From positions 2,976,001 to 3,040,000 of the forward strand of contig NZ_CP071462.1 of NCBI RefSeq assembly GCF_017352155.2: 64,000 nt of DNA, in the 5' to 3' direction. This stretch comes from Haloterrigena alkaliphila. GTDB lineage: Archaea; Halobacteriota; Halobacteria; Halobacteriales; Natrialbaceae. Below the pieces are notes generated by a model. That model searched no databases. It was given only the letters and a program-made list of their open reading frames with translations, and was not told the DNA's origin. The translations under genes and the position numbers were made by a program. Positions 50,205 to 59,494 of this stretch are shown here, in pieces (position 1 is the first letter of the stretch; every line of letters begins with the position of its first letter).

Positions 50205-50993
50205 TCAGTCGCCGGACGAGCGCGCTCCTTCGACCTGCGCGATGTGACTGAACGTGACGAGTCCGAGGCCGCCGACGACGTTCCCCGCGGTCACGACGGC
50301 GGTCATCGTCCCCAGCGTACCGATACCGATATCGGCACCGAACCGCATGCCGAAGAAGACGTGGAGGACGCTGACGATCACGTGGTCGAAGGGGCCGAGC
50401 GCCAGCAGGACGCCGACGATGAACGCCATGGCGATCCGGCTGCCGACGCTGTTGACGGCTTCGAGGAGGTGGGAGAGCAACGCCACGAGCGCGCCGCCGG
50501 CGATGGCGTCCGCGAACGCACCCCTCGGTTCACGGTGAGCGATCTCCTCGGCGACCGTCACCAGCGCGTGGCCCGTTCCGGCGGGAAGCGCGCCGTCGAC
50601 CGACAGCACGAACACCATGAGGGCGCCGCCGACGAGGTTGAACACGAACGTGACGGCCCACAGGCGGAGCAGCGATCCGATTAACCACGAGTCGTCTCGT
50701 TCGATCGCCGTCGCGACCGGAGCGAAGAAGTTCTCGTTGAACAGCTCCGACCGCCCGACGACCAACATCACGACGCCGAAGCCGAGCGCGAGCGACCCCG
50801 GGAGTTTCGCGACGTCACCGGCGCTCGGTTCGACGACCGAGTGGACGATACCGAGCGCCGCGATGCCGAAGACGATCGTGAATCCTGCGATGAAGCCGGT
50901 CGAGATCAGTTCGAGCAACGACTGCTCGAGTCGACGTTCGCCCTCCTCGGCCGCACGGTGGAAGATCTCGGAGGGATCGGGCGCGACGGACAT
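50205..50993 (-). CDS. formate/nitrite transporter family protein
   Basis: A 262-residue membrane channel of the FNT family (FocA/NirC-like). Six hydrophobic helices are visible; IFHRAAEEGERRLEQSLLELISTGFIAGFTIVFGIAALG is the N-terminal helix-loop, and GRSELFNENFFAPVATAIE is a conserved segment. NVVGGLGLVTFSHIAQVEG ends the pore region. It passes small monovalent anions such as formate or nitrite, or possibly hydrosulfide. The start at 50993 follows from the family; the longer frame upstream is not coding-like. It converges on the winged-helix gene (79-nt gap). Confidence 0.87.
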   Translation of the reverse strand: MSVAPDPSEIFHRAAEEGERRLEQSLLELISTGFIAGFTIVFGIAALGIVHSVVEPSAGDVAKLPGSLALGFGVVMLVVGRSELFNENFFAPVATAIERDDSWLIGSLLRLWAVTFVFNLVGGALMVFVLSVDGALPAGTGHALVTVAEEIAHREPRGAFADAIAGGALVALLSHLLEAVNSVGSRIAMAFIVGVLLALGPFDHVIVSVLHVFFGMRFGADIGIGTLGTMTAVVTAGNVVGGLGLVTFSHIAQVEGARSSGD

Positions 50994-51184
50994 GGGCTGA
51001 CAATCGTTGCGCTTGACAGGAGAAATAGGACGTGCCTGCGTTTCCGTACACGTATCACTCGTCGTGGGAATTCGGCCTCCCCACCGTTCCGAACGAGCCC
51101 GGAACTGGCCGATGGATGGCTGTGGGGCAACGTCCGATCCGTCGTTTGCAGCGAGCCAAAGGGAATCCGAGTCGTACGGCCGGT

Positions 51185-51505
51185 ATGGAACGGCGGTCGG
51201 CGAGCGTCGGCGTGCAGTCAGTGATCGGTGAGTCGCAGTCGACGATCGACGCCGGTGGGCCGCCCCACGTGTTCGCCGGCCGATTCCGGTTTCTCGAGGC
51301 GAGCCCGCGCAGCCGGTGGCTGTCGATGGCCGGGGGCGTCTCGGTCGCGTACGTCTTCGTCCACCACCTCTCCGAGATCGGGACCGCCACGGCGTCGATC
51401 GACGAGAGCGGGACCGCCCTCGCCGCCGTCGACCGCCACATCTACCTCGTGCCGCTCGCGGGGTTCGTCGCCTTCTACGACCCGAGCGATTCGGCGGCCG
51501 ATTGA
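51185..51505 (+). pseudogene. truncated membrane protein remnant
   Basis: A 106-residue frame with PHVFAGRFRFLEASPRSRWLSMAGGVSVAYVFVHHLSEIG and DRHIYLVPLAGFVAFYDPSDSAAD. From memory this matches the first two to three helices of a ~250-residue haloarchaeal membrane protein whose sequence normally continues after AVFYGLE. Here it stops a few residues later, and no continuation appears in other frames over the following 250 nt. The first helix is also missing or degraded. It is flanked by inverted copies of a 15-nt sequence, so it may be a relic of DNA loss or insertion. Confidence 0.45.
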
Positions 51506-51604
51506 TTGCCTCGTTGCATCTGTCACCCACGCAACTATGGGGCCAGCGTGACGACTGGAGAGTATGATGGATGCCGTCACTGTGAACGCGGGCGACGGTC
51601 GGTC

Positions 51605-51658
51605 GTCCGCGTACGGGGACGTTGCACGGGCGTCCGTGTACGGAAACGCTGCACGGAC
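51605..51658 (+). repeat. 27-bp tandem repeat (two units)
   Basis: Two adjacent 27-nt units (51605-51631 and 51632-51658) match at 22 positions. The second unit is bounded by a 7-bp inverted repeat (GTCCGTG and CACGGAC) and contains CGTGTACGGAAACGC, whose reverse complement occurs at 51038-51052 on the other side of the remnant gene. It lies 97 nt before the CNNM gene and may be a control region. Confidence 0.5.
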
Positions 51659-51754
51659 GTTTCCGTCCTCGAGTGCGACGCCGGCGCCGATCGTAGTACC
51701 GACGCCGAGATGCGAATCGACTCGAGGGCCGCTTCGAGTCGGGAGGGAACGGCG

Positions 51755-53086
51755 ATGGTAGACCTCGTCGCCGACCTCGCGCGGCTGTTCGGGGCGTTCG
51801 TGCTGGTCGCCCTGAACGGCTTCTTCGTCGCCTCGGAGTTCGCTTACGTCCGCGTTCGTTCGTCGGCCGTCGAGCAGGCGGTCGCGGAGGGGAAGACCGG
51901 GGCGGGGATCCTGCAGGAGGCCGTCGACAACCTGGACGACTACCTCGCGACCACCCAGCTGGGAATCACCCTCGCCTCGCTGGGGCTGGGGTGGCTGGGC
52001 GAACCGGCCGTGGCGGCCTTGCTCGAGCCGGTACTCGCGCCGATTCTCCCGGCGAGCCTGCTCCACCTCGTCGCCTTCATCATCGGATTCAGCTTCATCA
52101 CGTTCCTCCACGTCGTCTTCGGCGAGCTCGCGCCGAAGACGATCTCGATCGCCCAGGCCGAACGCGTCGCGCTGCTGGTCTCGCCGCTGATGAAGTTCTT
52201 CTACTACACCTTCCTCCCCGGGATCATCGTCTTCAACGGGACGGCCAACGCCTTCACGCGACTGATCGGGATTCCGCCGGCCTCGGAGACCGACGAGACG
52301 CTCTCCGAGGAGGAGATCCTGACCGTCCTGAGCAGGTCCGGGAGCGAGGGCCAGATCGACGCGGAGGAGGTCGAGATGATCGAACAGGTCTTCGAACTCG
52401 ACGACACGACCGTCCAGGAGGTGATGGTGCCCCGTCCCGACGCCGTCACGATCACCGACGACCTTCCGCTCTCTGACCTTCGCTCGTTGATCCTCGAGGA
52501 GGGCCACACCCGCTATCCGGTGCTCGATCCCGACGCGGACGATCAGGTGGTCGGCTTCGTCGACGCCAAGGACGTGTTGCGGGCGGGCGAGTCCGCGGCC
52601 GACCTCGAGGACGTGACCGTCGGCGAGGTCGTCCGCGAGATGCCGGTGGTGCCGGAGACGACGTCCGTCACCGACCTCTTGGAGCAGTTCCAGACCGATC
52701 AGGCTCAGATAGCCGCGGTGATCGACGAGTGGGGCGTTTTCGAGGGGATCGTGACGATCGAGGACGTGGTCGAGGAGATCGTCGGCGACCTCCGCGACGG
52801 GTTCGACGCCGACGAGCCCTCCATCGACCGCCGAGACGACGGCGCCTACGTCGTCGACGGCGGTGTCACCGTCTCGGACGTCAACGAGCGACTCGATACC
52901 GCGTTCGAGACCGACGAGTTCGGCACGATCGGCGGCCTCGTACTCGATCGACTCGGGCGACCCCCCGAGGTCGGCGATCGGATCGACGTCGACGGCTACG
53001 CGCTCGAGGTCGCCGACGTCGAGGGCGCTCGCGTGGCTTCGATTCTGGTCCGCGAAGAGCCGGCGGCGGAGGAGTCGCTCGAGTGA
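51755..53086 (+). CDS. CNNM/HlyC-type transporter with CBS domains
   Basis: A 443-residue protein of the hemolysin-C/CNNM (UPF0053) family. The N-terminal DUF21 domain has three to four helices (residues ~5-170), with ALNGFFVASEFAYVRVRSSAVEQ and TTQLGITLASLGLGWLGEPAVAALLEP. Two CBS domains follow (EVMVPRPDAVTITDDLPLSDLR..., VREMPVVPETTSVTDLLEQFQ), and a C-terminal CorC_HlyC domain (DDGAYVVDGGVTVSDVNERLDTAF). Such proteins export or regulate magnesium or sodium/magnesium flux. The start at 51755 gives MVDLVADLARLFGAF. Confidence 0.92.
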   Translation: MVDLVADLARLFGAFVLVALNGFFVASEFAYVRVRSSAVEQAVAEGKTGAGILQEAVDNLDDYLATTQLGITLASLGLGWLGEPAVAALLEPVLAPILPASLLHLVAFIIGFSFITFLHVVFGELAPKTISIAQAERVALLVSPLMKFFYYTFLPGIIVFNGTANAFTRLIGIPPASETDETLSEEEILTVLSRSGSEGQIDAEEVEMIEQVFELDDTTVQEVMVPRPDAVTITDDLPLSDLRSLILEEGHTRYPVLDPDADDQVVGFVDAKDVLRAGESAADLEDVTVGEVVREMPVVPETTSVTDLLEQFQTDQAQIAAVIDEWGVFEGIVTIEDVVEEIVGDLRDGFDADEPSIDRRDDGAYVVDGGVTVSDVNERLDTAFETDEFGTIGGLVLDRLGRPPEVGDRIDVDGYALEVADVEGARVASILVREEPAAEESLE

Positions 53087-53138
53087 GTCGCACACGGGCC
53101 TAGAGGTAAGCCGGTCCGGTCCGTTTCTCCGCACAGTC

Positions 53139-53993
53139 ATGTTCGAACGCATTCTCGTTCCCGTCGACGGGAGCGACGCCGCGTCGGCGGCCCTCGACCA
53201 CGCGCTCGATATCGCCAGCGACCGGAAGGCGTCCCTGTACCTCTGCTACGTCGCCGACACGAACGAACCCAGCCAGACCCGCGTCGGCACGGAAGTCGTC
53301 GACGTCCTCGAAGGGGAAGGCGAGGACATCGTCTCGGACGCGAGCGAGCGGGCCGCGGACCGCGGGGTCGCCGCCACCACGGACGTCGTACAGGGGGCGA
53401 CGCACGACGCGATCGTCGACTACGTCGAATCGCGGGACGTCGACCTCGTCGTGATGGGAACCCACGGTCGAGACGGCCTCGAACGGTACGTCATCGGCAG
53501 CGTCGCCGAGCGCGTCGTCAACGACTCGCCGGTGCCGGTGCTGACGGTCCGCGGCCCCGGGGACGCGACGGCGACCTATCCGTACGGCTCCGTCCTCGTT
53601 CCGACCGACGGCAGCGCCCACGCGACGACCGCGCTCCGCCAAGGTGCGGCCGTGGCATCCCGCCACGACGCGCCGCTGCACCTCCTGACGGTGGTCGACG
53701 AGTCGATCCTCGGTTCGGACGACGACCGCACCGACCGCGCCCGCGACCTCCTCGAGGACGCCGCGGCGACGGCGCGGGAGGCCGGCGCCGACGAGGTCGT
53801 GACCGACGTGCGAACGGGGTCGGTGCCGCGGGAGATCGTCTCCTACGCCGACCTGAATGACATCGACCTCGTCGTGATGGGGACGCACGGCCGAAACGGC
53901 CTCGACCAGCTCCTGCTCGGGAGTATCACCGAACGAGTGTTGCGCACCGCTCCGGTCCCCGTTCTGACCACGACCGGCGCCGACGACGCGTAA
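53139..53993 (+). CDS. tandem universal stress protein (UspA)
   Basis: A 284-residue protein with two Usp domains (residues ~1-140 and 147-284). Each has the ATP-binding pattern: MFERILVPVDGSDAASAALDHAL with MGTHGRDGLERYVIGSVAERVVNDSPVPVLTV, and YGSVLVPTDGSAHATTALRQGA with MGTHGRNGLDQLLLGSITERVLRTAPVPVLTT. The G-2x-G-9x-G(S/T) motif is intact in both, so both may bind ATP. It lies 52 nt after the CNNM gene on the same strand. Confidence 0.93.
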   Translation: MFERILVPVDGSDAASAALDHALDIASDRKASLYLCYVADTNEPSQTRVGTEVVDVLEGEGEDIVSDASERAADRGVAATTDVVQGATHDAIVDYVESRDVDLVVMGTHGRDGLERYVIGSVAERVVNDSPVPVLTVRGPGDATATYPYGSVLVPTDGSAHATTALRQGAAVASRHDAPLHLLTVVDESILGSDDDRTDRARDLLEDAAATAREAGADEVVTDVRTGSVPREIVSYADLNDIDLVVMGTHGRNGLDQLLLGSITERVLRTAPVPVLTTTGADDA

Positions 53994-54058
53994 CGCGGCG
54001 ATGGACGCGGCTCGAGGCCGGCGCGTACCGGCGTCTGTCGGGTATCGTGAGTATCGAA

Positions 54059-54073
54059 ACGAACGGCGTTCGT
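54059..54073. terminator. small hairpin in the convergent gap
   Basis: ACGAAC-GGC-GTTCGT, a perfect 6-bp stem in the 153-bp gap between the convergent uspA-type and CitE-like genes. It could mark transcript ends in either direction. No strong T-tract follows. Confidence 0.25.
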
Positions 54074-54146
54074 CGCGCTGAACGTCGAGACGAACGACGC
54101 TCCTATGGCGGACCGTCGAGACGGGACGGCCGGAGTAGCCGGCGAC

Positions 54147-55190
54147 TCAGTTGTAGGAGAGTTCGAGCTCGCGGGCTCGCGTCAGCAGCTCCTCGTCGTA
54201 GTACTCCTCGGTCTGGGCGGGTCGGATGTCGTCGATCGCGCGGACCTGCTGGACCGTGTTGCGGAAGTTCTTGAAGGTGGCCTCGTCGACCATCTGGCCG
54301 TCGAGCGTGACCGCGCCGGTGCCCTCCCGTTTGGCCTCGTTGAAGCGCTCGATCTTGCTCACGTCGCGCTCGAGCTCCTCGGGGGTGGGCATGTGGACGG
54401 TGTTGGCCTGAACGGTCTGTTTGGGGTACAGCGACCAGGAGCCGTCGAGGCCGAGCTGGGCCTCGTGTTCGACCTGATCCGCGTAGTCGTCGGCGTTGTA
54501 GTAGGTTAGGCCGGCCCGCTCCTTGAACAAGTCGTCGAAGGGGCCGCCGATCGAGAGCAGGCCCGCGGCGCTGGCCTCGTTCGAGAGGGCCTCGAGCAGG
54601 CCGTCCCAGCGGGGCATGCCGTCGCCGAGATCGCGGCCGCCGAGTTCGGCGGCGTAGTCGACGGGGCCGAAGACGAGCGCGGTGAGCCGGGAGTCCTCGC
54701 CGAACTTGGATATTTCGCGCAGATCCGAGCGGGCGCGGCCGGTCTCGATGATGATCGAGAGGCCGATGGAGCCGTCCTCGTAGCCGTGTTCGGCCTCGGC
54801 CTCGGCGACGACCTCGGCGGCGCGCTCGACGTCCTCGAGTCGGCCGACCTTGGGGACGACGACGCCATCGATCTCGTCGCCGATCTCGCTCACGAGCCGG
54901 TCGATCTGGTTGCGGCCCTTCTCGCAGTACTCCTCGTCCTCGTAGCTCCACTCGACGCGGGGCCAGATCTCGCCGGGGAAGTCGTACTCGGGGACCTTCT
55001 CGATGGTGTTCTCGAGGCCCTCGGCTTTCATGTTCGGCGCGGTGCCGTCCTCCATATCGGGGACGAGCCAGTCGGGGGCCTGGAACCCCTCGGCCTCGAG
55101 CGCGGAGACGAGGTACTTCGCCGAGTCGTCTTTCGGAACGGCGGCCGGTGCGGTCTGGAACGTGCGGCAGAGTCGGATGTCGTCGGTCAT
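54147..55190 (-). CDS. beta-methylmalyl-CoA lyase (CitE-like), methylaspartate cycle
   Basis: A 347-residue CitE/HpcH-type lyase. It cleaves beta-methylmalyl-CoA to glyoxylate and propionyl-CoA, the last step of the methylaspartate-cycle block. DWLVPDMEDGTAP, GVVVPKVGRLEDVE, LSIIIETGRARSDL (metal-ligand Glu) and ALVFGPVDYAAELGG (metal-ligand Asp) are clear, with SWSLYPKQTVQANTVHMPT near the end. Glyoxylate would go on to malate synthase, which is not in the window. It lies 54 nt after the hydratase gene; a TATA-like element at 55228-55233 could add its own promoter. Confidence 0.9.
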   Translation of the reverse strand: MTDDIRLCRTFQTAPAAVPKDDSAKYLVSALEAEGFQAPDWLVPDMEDGTAPNMKAEGLENTIEKVPEYDFPGEIWPRVEWSYEDEEYCEKGRNQIDRLVSEIGDEIDGVVVPKVGRLEDVERAAEVVAEAEAEHGYEDGSIGLSIIIETGRARSDLREISKFGEDSRLTALVFGPVDYAAELGGRDLGDGMPRWDGLLEALSNEASAAGLLSIGGPFDDLFKERAGLTYYNADDYADQVEHEAQLGLDGSWSLYPKQTVQANTVHMPTPEELERDVSKIERFNEAKREGTGAVTLDGQMVDEATFKNFRNTVQQVRAIDDIRPAQTEEYYDEELLTRARELELSYN

Positions 55191-55244
55191 GTGTATGAGT
55201 TCGAAGTCGCTGGTATCAGCAGTCGTGTATAACGTTCGATCGTG

Positions 55245-56309
55245 TTAGTTAGAACGCTTTCGAATTTCGGCGGTCCGCGTCCCCGAGTAGACGGGTTCGT
55301 CGTCCTGATTGAACGCGATGTGTTCGAACCGGACGGTGCCCGCCTCGTCGCTCGAGGCGTCGTCTTCCGCCTCGAGCACGCGCGTGAAGGCGTAGACGGT
55401 GTCGCCCACCGCGACGAAGGTGTGGAACGACTCGTCGTCGAAGCCGACCTCGCGCCACGTCTCCTCGTCGGAGCGGGCGTGGCCCAGCGCGGTCGAACGG
55501 GTCACGTCGCCGTAGGTGACGATGTTCCCCGACGGCGAGTCGCTCATCACGTCGACGTTGTGGTGCTGTTTGGCCGTGTTGAGCGTCGCCAGCGGCAGCG
55601 AGGCGACGGTGACGTCGTCCTGCGTGCGGCCGCGCTCGTGGCGGTAGGCGACGGCCGCGTTCTCGTCGTCGGCGTCCTCGAGGGCCGCGACGAAGTCCTC
55701 GAAGTAGCCGCCCTCGGGCGTGACGAACGTCTCGGGGAGGTCGGGCCCGTCGTCCTCGTCCTCCTCGGCTGCCGTGGCGCCGCCGTCGGTCGCGACCGGC
55801 TCGCGGCGCGGGATCATGTTCGTCCGCTCGTAGGAACACAGCACTTCGCCCGTCTCGGCGTCCGTGCCGCGGGTGCGCCAGGAGACGATGCCGTACTCCG
55901 GTCGGGAACTCGAGGTCGCGCGGTTGACGACCTCGCTCTCGACGTGGAGTTCGGTGCCCGTGTAGACGGGCGTGCCGGGGAACCGGACGTCCGTGCGGCC
56001 GAGGAAGTAGCCGCCCTTCTCGCTGAGATCCTCGACGGTGATCCCCAGCGTCGCGGCGGTGAGGTAGTCCGGGTGGACCGGCGGTTCCTCGAAGCCTCGT
56101 TCCGCGGCGGCGTCGGCCCGCCAGTAGGCGGGGTCGTGGTTGAGCGTCTGGCTCATCCACCCCTCGTTGCCGAACTGCGTGAGGGTGAGGCCGGGGTCGT
56201 GTTCGATGACGTCCCCCTCCTCGAAGTCCTCGAAGCAGTTGCCCTTCTCTTTCGTGTCGACCTGCTCGAGTGCCTGTGCGAACGTGTCGGGATCTGTCCA
56301 ATCAGTCAT
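55245..56309 (-). CDS. mch: mesaconyl-CoA hydratase (MaoC family)
   Basis: A 354-residue double-hotdog MaoC-like hydratase that adds water to mesaconyl-CoA to give beta-methylmalyl-CoA. The N-terminal half has FEDFEEGDVIEHDPGLTLTQFGNEGWMSQTLNHDPAYWRADAA, with Asn-His in the hydratase position. The C-terminal half has VYSGTRTAEIRKR, and an acidic linker (about 185-205) joins them. Its position between methylaspartate ammonia-lyase and the CitE-like lyase fixes the function. The start overlaps the lyase gene stop by 8 nt. Confidence 0.9.
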   Translation of the reverse strand: MTDWTDPDTFAQALEQVDTKEKGNCFEDFEEGDVIEHDPGLTLTQFGNEGWMSQTLNHDPAYWRADAAAERGFEEPPVHPDYLTAATLGITVEDLSEKGGYFLGRTDVRFPGTPVYTGTELHVESEVVNRATSSSRPEYGIVSWRTRGTDAETGEVLCSYERTNMIPRREPVATDGGATAAEEDEDDGPDLPETFVTPEGGYFEDFVAALEDADDENAAVAYRHERGRTQDDVTVASLPLATLNTAKQHHNVDVMSDSPSGNIVTYGDVTRSTALGHARSDEETWREVGFDDESFHTFVAVGDTVYAFTRVLEAEDDASSDEAGTVRFEHIAFNQDDEPVYSGTRTAEIRKRSN

Positions 56310-57597
56310 CGGCGGTGATTTCGTCTGTGTCGGAGTCGGTCGTCTGCTGTTCGCGCTTCCGTCGGGCGATCGTTCGTCGCATCTCGTTCTCGACGATCAT
56401 GTACCCCTCGTCGAAGCCCATGCCGGGCTTGGCGAGCACCTGCGCGGCGTTGGTCGCGAGTGCAACGTGGGCGCAGGCCCGCGCGGAGGTCTCCGTCTCG
56501 TTACAGGTGCCGCCCAGATACGCGCGGGTCTCGGTCCCCTCGCAGTAGCGAACCGCCTGCCCGCTGCGGTGGATCCCACCGAGGTCGGGCGTCTTGACCT
56601 GCACGAGGTCGGCGGCCCCCGCGTCGACGAACGCCTGCACGTCCTCGAAGGTGTTACACCACTCGTCGGCGACGATGTCGACGCCGACGCCGGCGTCTTT
56701 GAGCCCCTCGCGGAGTTCGACCATCGCGTCGATCTGGTCGGCGCGGTTGCCGACGTCCATCGGGCCCTCGATCTGGATCGGGAACGGCGCAGCGGCCTCC
56801 TCGAGGGCGGCGAAGTAGTCGACGACCTCGTCGCGGTCGTATGGCGCGCCGAAGATCTCCCCGATCATGCCGTAGACGTCGATGTGGAACCGGGGCTCGT
56901 AGCCATCCGGTCCGAGTTCCTGCGAGCGCTCGACGAGCCACTCCACGTACTCGAGGAGGACCTCCCCGTTCTCGCCGATCTTCTCGACGCTGTTGATGAG
57001 CGCGTGGGGGAGAACGGGGACGCCCTTGACGAACATCTTCTCCGTGTTGTTGTAGCGGTCGTCGCCGGACTGGCCGAAGACGGGCACCGGCTCGGTCGCG
57101 GGTTCGGTGCCGAGTGCATCGGCGATGACGTCCGTCTGGGTCGTGTTCTCGGCTTCGGCGGCCGCGGCGAGCAACGCCTGGGAGACGCCGTATCGGATTG
57201 CCGTGTGGAGTCGGTCACCCTCGACCTGTAGCTCCTCGAGTAACTCCGCGTTTGCGAGGAACTCGGTGGCGTCGCGGCCGACGAGTTCGTCAGCGACGGG
57301 GCCCTCGACGACGGGGGCGTACTCCTCGGCCTGGAAGAGCGGGTCGCGCCCGCCGGCACCGGAGTACTGGACCGCGGCGCAGTCGCCCCGCACCACGGTG
57401 CCGTCGGCGAGTTCGATGTCGACGATGATCGTCTCGCCGGCCTGGCGAATCTCGTCGAAGCCGTCGGTGACCGGTTCGCCCTCGTAGGTGAAGCCGTCCT
57501 GCTGTGCTCCCTGCTTGATCGCGCGCTGGTCGTCGAAGAAGAACCCGGAGTAGCCGGGCGTCGCGTGTATTCCTGTGATCTCCATCTCAGACGTCAC
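56302..57597 (-). CDS. mal: methylaspartate ammonia-lyase
   Basis: A 431-residue enolase-superfamily enzyme that removes ammonia from L-threo-3-methylaspartate, giving mesaconate. AAVQYSGAGGRDPLF is in the capping domain. The barrel carries the His of VLPHALIN, metal ligands in FHIDVYGMIG, IEGPMDVGN and VADEWCNT, and the catalytic Lys335 in VQVKTPDLGGI. It overlaps the mutase epsilon gene by 11 nt and the hydratase gene by 8 nt, giving a tightly coupled operon. All catalytic residues are intact. Confidence 0.95.
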   Translation of the reverse strand: MTSEMEITGIHATPGYSGFFFDDQRAIKQGAQQDGFTYEGEPVTDGFDEIRQAGETIIVDIELADGTVVRGDCAAVQYSGAGGRDPLFQAEEYAPVVEGPVADELVGRDATEFLANAELLEELQVEGDRLHTAIRYGVSQALLAAAAEAENTTQTDVIADALGTEPATEPVPVFGQSGDDRYNNTEKMFVKGVPVLPHALINSVEKIGENGEVLLEYVEWLVERSQELGPDGYEPRFHIDVYGMIGEIFGAPYDRDEVVDYFAALEEAAAPFPIQIEGPMDVGNRADQIDAMVELREGLKDAGVGVDIVADEWCNTFEDVQAFVDAGAADLVQVKTPDLGGIHRSGQAVRYCEGTETRAYLGGTCNETETSARACAHVALATNAAQVLAKPGMGFDEGYMIVENEMRRTIARRKREQQTTDSDTDEITADD

Positions 57598-59026
57598 CCT
57601 GTGACTGTGGTCGGCCGATGAGTTTGCCGTCGCTGATCGCGTCGACGTCGTCCGCGACCATGCGGAACGACTGTTCTCGGCCCTCGGTGGTGGCGCGCTG
57701 TGAGAGCCGAGCCTTGTGAATTTCCTTGATGTCGTCGTCCATGTCGAGGTCGGCCCACTCGAAGATGCGGACCCGGCCGTCGTCGTCCCGCGCCGGGAGG
57801 ACGGCCCCCTTCGCGCTGTCGCTGGGTGCGAAGGGCACGTCGAGCGCCCCGGAGTCGAAGGCCTTGAGCGTCCCCTGAACGACGTCGCCGTCGCCGTGCT
57901 CGAAGATGGTGTCCATCAGACACCGGGTCTCGCGTTCGATCAGGTCCTGCTCCTCGTCGATGCCGTCGATCCGAATATCCTGCTCGATGGCCATGTCGAT
58001 GACCTGTCGCGTCGTACGCAGGCCGGCGGAGTTCGCCTCCATGGTCGGAACCCCCTGGAACTCCTGTGGGGACTTGGTGATGACCTTGTCCGGCTGGGCG
58101 ATCGCGGCGGTCATGCCGCCGAGGCTGATGACGCCGTTGGCGCGGGCCTCGTCCGGCGGGAACCCGCCCATCCACTCGTGGAAGACCGTCGTGACGACGA
58201 CCTCGTCGGGCAGGTACTCGTTGCCCAGTTCCTTGAGGGCGTTCAGGGCGGCGACGTCCTGTACGACGTTGCCGACCTGGCCGTAGCCGAGGGTGATCGA
58301 GCGCACGCCCTGCGTGGCGGCGAGCTTGCCCTCGACCAGCATGACTGCGATCGCGATCGACGGCGGGACCAAGGTCCCCGTGAGGGGGCCGAACGGCTCG
58401 CGGTTGATCCGCACGCCCCGTTCGGTGTAGGCCCCCGCGAGGCGGTCGACGAACTGCCACTTCTCGATGGTCTCCTCGAGGCCGTGGCGCTTCGTGTACG
58501 GAATGTTGTAGGAAATCGGACCGCCCTCGAAGCTCTGGAAGCCGCCGGCGAAGGTGATCGCCGCGAGCAGCCGGGCGTCCGGCGTGCCGTGGCGCACCTC
58601 GATCGGGGCGTCGACCGCGTCGATTAGCTTCCGGCAGCCGTCGACGCCGTGGTTGACGGCCGGAAAGCCGTTGAGCGTGTCGTCGCCCGTTTCGCGAGCC
58701 TTGTCGAGGCCCTGCTGGGCCTTCTCGTACTCGTTGTCGCGCGTGTACGAGTCGATGGTCGTCGGCAGGAGGTCCGCTTTCCCCTCCTCGAGGAGGTATT
58801 GCAGGAGTTCGATCTGGTCGTCGAGTCGGGGGACGCCGGCTCGCGGCTGGAGCAGCGGTTTGTCGGCCGACTCGAGGACGTCTGCGAATCGCTTGTGGTC
58901 GGGCAGCGACTCGTGGTACTCGATCGCGTCTTCGAAGTCGACGCCTTCACCCGTCGGCCAGTTAGATCGAATTTCCTCGTCGATACGCCGTAGCTCGTCG
59001 GAGGGAATACGTTCGTCTCGTATCAT
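57587..59026 (-). CDS. glmE: methylaspartate (glutamate) mutase epsilon subunit
   Basis: A 479-residue barrel subunit of the coenzyme B12-dependent glutamate mutase, which rearranges L-glutamate to 3-methylaspartate, the first step of the cycle. LQPRAGVPRLDDQIELLQYL, VRHGTPDARLLAAITFAGGFQSFEGGPISYNIPYTK (substrate-binding) and GGFPPDEARANGVISLGG are typical. It follows the sigma subunit gene with no gap. Both subunits are needed for activity, and the substrate radical forms at their interface with adenosylcobalamin. The sequence is full length. Confidence 0.95.
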   Translation of the reverse strand: MIRDERIPSDELRRIDEEIRSNWPTGEGVDFEDAIEYHESLPDHKRFADVLESADKPLLQPRAGVPRLDDQIELLQYLLEEGKADLLPTTIDSYTRDNEYEKAQQGLDKARETGDDTLNGFPAVNHGVDGCRKLIDAVDAPIEVRHGTPDARLLAAITFAGGFQSFEGGPISYNIPYTKRHGLEETIEKWQFVDRLAGAYTERGVRINREPFGPLTGTLVPPSIAIAVMLVEGKLAATQGVRSITLGYGQVGNVVQDVAALNALKELGNEYLPDEVVVTTVFHEWMGGFPPDEARANGVISLGGMTAAIAQPDKVITKSPQEFQGVPTMEANSAGLRTTRQVIDMAIEQDIRIDGIDEEQDLIERETRCLMDTIFEHGDGDVVQGTLKAFDSGALDVPFAPSDSAKGAVLPARDDDGRVRIFEWADLDMDDDIKEIHKARLSQRATTEGREQSFRMVADDVDAISDGKLIGRPQSQGDV

Positions 59027-59467
59027 CTAGGAACTGATAGTAGCACGTTCCGACTCGGTCGGTTTGATCTGCAGGTCCTCTCGAAGCGCCTCGATGGCGT
59101 CTTCGGGGTCGGTCTCCGAGTCGAAGACGCGGTCGAAGCCGAGCTCCCGGAACGTCCGCCGGGTCTGCTCGAACTCGTCCTGACCGACGGCGAGGTTGCC
59201 ACCGATGTAGGAGACGGCGTCGACGCCGGCCTCCTCGAGGACCTCGTGGAATCCCTGGCAGTCCTGCTCGGCGTGGCCGTAGAGCGACGAGACCAGTACG
59301 GCCTCGGCGTCGTGGTCTACGGCGGCCTCGGCGAACTCCTCCTGGGAGGTCTGGACACCGAGGTTGATGACGTCGAAGCCGGCTGCACTGAAGGCTTGCT
59401 CTAGGATTGTGATTCCAACGACGTGAGCGTCGGAACCGATCACGCCGAGGACGACCGTGTGGGACAT
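59027..59467 (-). CDS. glmS: methylaspartate (glutamate) mutase sigma subunit, B12-binding
   Basis: A 146-residue B12-binding domain protein (mamA-type; not the glucosamine enzyme that shares this symbol). The DxHxxG cobalamin motif is intact as SDAHVVG (Asp13, His15, Gly18), and VSSLYGHAEQDCQGF plus YIGGNLAVGQDEFEQT complete the cobalamin cleft. The ATG at 59467 is favoured over upstream starts because a TATAAA element lies 30 nt upstream, with a nearly leaderless start. It is the first gene of the minus-strand operon. Confidence 0.93.
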   Translation of the reverse strand: MSHTVVLGVIGSDAHVVGITILEQAFSAAGFDVINLGVQTSQEEFAEAAVDHDAEAVLVSSLYGHAEQDCQGFHEVLEEAGVDAVSYIGGNLAVGQDEFEQTRRTFRELGFDRVFDSETDPEDAIEALREDLQIKPTESERATISS

Positions 59468-59494
59468 CGTGTTGAAAACCATGAGGAACCCCAC

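Noticed and set aside
51591-51665. CRISPR-like array suspected from spaced similar units
   Set aside because: Only two adjacent units of 27 nt without spacers and no cas gene in the window.
59027-59467. Glucosamine-6-phosphate synthase (also named glmS)
   Set aside because: The protein is a 146-residue B12-binding subunit with DxHxxG, not the ~600-residue aminotransferase; the symbol is shared by accident.
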